From Cristatella mucedo (Eukaryota > Bryozoa > Phylactolaemata > Cristatellidae), in assembly GCA_009760855.2 (NCBI GenBank), contig WPIO01000051.1, positions 1,539,501-1,603,500 of the forward strand: a DNA stretch of 64,000 nt. The letters run 5' to 3'. Under the pieces are notes generated by a model. The model ran no database searches. It was not told the DNA's origin and saw only the letters and a program-made list of their open reading frames with translations. Positions 63,310 through 64,000 of this stretch are shown here, one piece after another (positions within the stretch are counted from its first letter, which is position 1; each line of letters starts with the position of its first letter). The position numbers were made by a program, and so were the translations under genes.

Positions 63310-64000
63310 TATTAAATGGCCAAGCGGCTTTCGATACGCATACGGTAGCCAAAAGACTTCATCGTAAGCAACAAACAGAAAGTAAGAGCACAGCTGAGTC
63401 AGGGCAGCAGTGAAAGACTGCTGGAAAGGATATGTCAGAGTGGGCTGCATAAAAGTTGTAGAAAGATGAGATCCACCGTTTATGACATACAGAGCAAACG
63501 TTTAAGTCGCCAAAGATATTTTAAGTGAAAGAGCGGAACAGCAAATTTCTCGTCTTGAGAGCACAAGAATGCTGAAACAGGTGCAGCAGTTCAGCTAGGT
63601 GCAAAGGACCCAATCCATGACAGGTCTTGTGGGTAAGAATACGATTTACTCTTTATCCATAGGTTAACAGAGGGTGGCGTGGCATTGTCTTTAGCAAAAG
63701 AGAAACGTGGCTGAGTTTCTTGGATTGATTAACCAACCTTGCAGCCATATTCATCGCCAACTGTGGTGGCATAAAGGCTACTTTCTCGATGGCCGTGCAA
63801 ATACTGAATTACAGTAGGGCACTCTAGACAGAGCCAGGAGCAAGATCTTCAGCCACGAAGATAAGCAATCTCTAATCTTAGATAGAGATTGCACGCGATG
63901 GCTAGCTGTGTGGGCGGTTTTCTGAATATAACTTTCAATGTCAGGCCGTCTCAAAGGTGACACCTTAATTCTGAGTACTTATGATCGCTCTGCGACACCA
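63310..64000 (-). mobile_element. LINE family A, runs off the window edge
   Basis: The minus strand gives DIESYIQKTAHTASHRVQSL and SKIRDCLSSWLKILLLALSR, the same region as KSFIQKTASTASHHIRSLSK in the 47465 copy. Family-A 3' UTR blocks lie near 63320-63420. 3' of gene 3. Confidence 0.75.

Overview
The window is metazoan genomic DNA. Protein-coding sequence is cut into short exons with standard GT/AG borders. Introns and spacers are filled with decayed LINEs, SINEs, a broken Tc1/mariner copy, fold-back elements and long microsatellites. There is no operon structure, CRISPR array or prokaryotic gene spacing. The species cannot be named from sequence alone. The L2/CR1-type LINEs, tRNA-derived SINEs and axoneme-type coiled-coil genes suit an invertebrate animal, but this is inference.

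Three genes can be followed, all on the + strand. (1) Bases 315-2975 hold the last two exons of a gene whose body lies left of the window; I do not recognise its product. (2) Bases 6444-32039 hold what looks like a complete gene. Seventeen exons join in frame into about 1238 codons, with a poly(A) signal at 32547. Its N-terminus resembles C16orf96 and its C-terminal half resembles the DUF4795 domain shared by QRICH2 and C16orf96; QRICH2 is known to be needed for the sperm flagellum. One 63-nt exon in this model is weak. (3) Bases 36692-62580 hold sixteen supported exons (about 818 codons, 5' start not found) of an almost entirely coiled-coil protein. CCDC178 is my best guess. Its poly(A) signal is at 62923. 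The frame is kept across every junction in both long genes, which is the main support for the models.

Non-genic layout. 3000-6440: intergenic, with microsatellites, a 48-bp tandem duplication and a pogo-like inverted-repeat remnant. 6858-31840: introns of gene 2 with LINE pieces, GC-rich minisatellites, a possible coding scrap at 13665-13823, a 72-bp-arm fold-back element at 29466-29674 and a perfect hairpin at 31128-31163. 32040-36690: intergenic, with SINEs and a dead Tc1/mariner element. 36884-62488: introns of gene 3 with a 22-bp perfect hairpin at 37883, a LINE at 40865-43130 carrying an internal 163-bp duplication, the best-preserved LINE copy (318-residue reverse-transcriptase part, 47465-48535), a palindromic MITE-like element at 59926-60107 and compound microsatellites. 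A further minus-strand LINE fragment runs off the right edge.

Two LINE families recur. Family A ends in an ATTAC-type tail. Family B ends in a short conserved tail followed by ATT repeats. At least one SINE family carries a tail very like family B's, as expected of a SINE that uses that LINE's machinery. If the guesses for genes 2 and 3 are right, neighbouring genes in the same orientation both encode coiled-coil proteins likely to act in cilia or sperm flagella. That link is inference.
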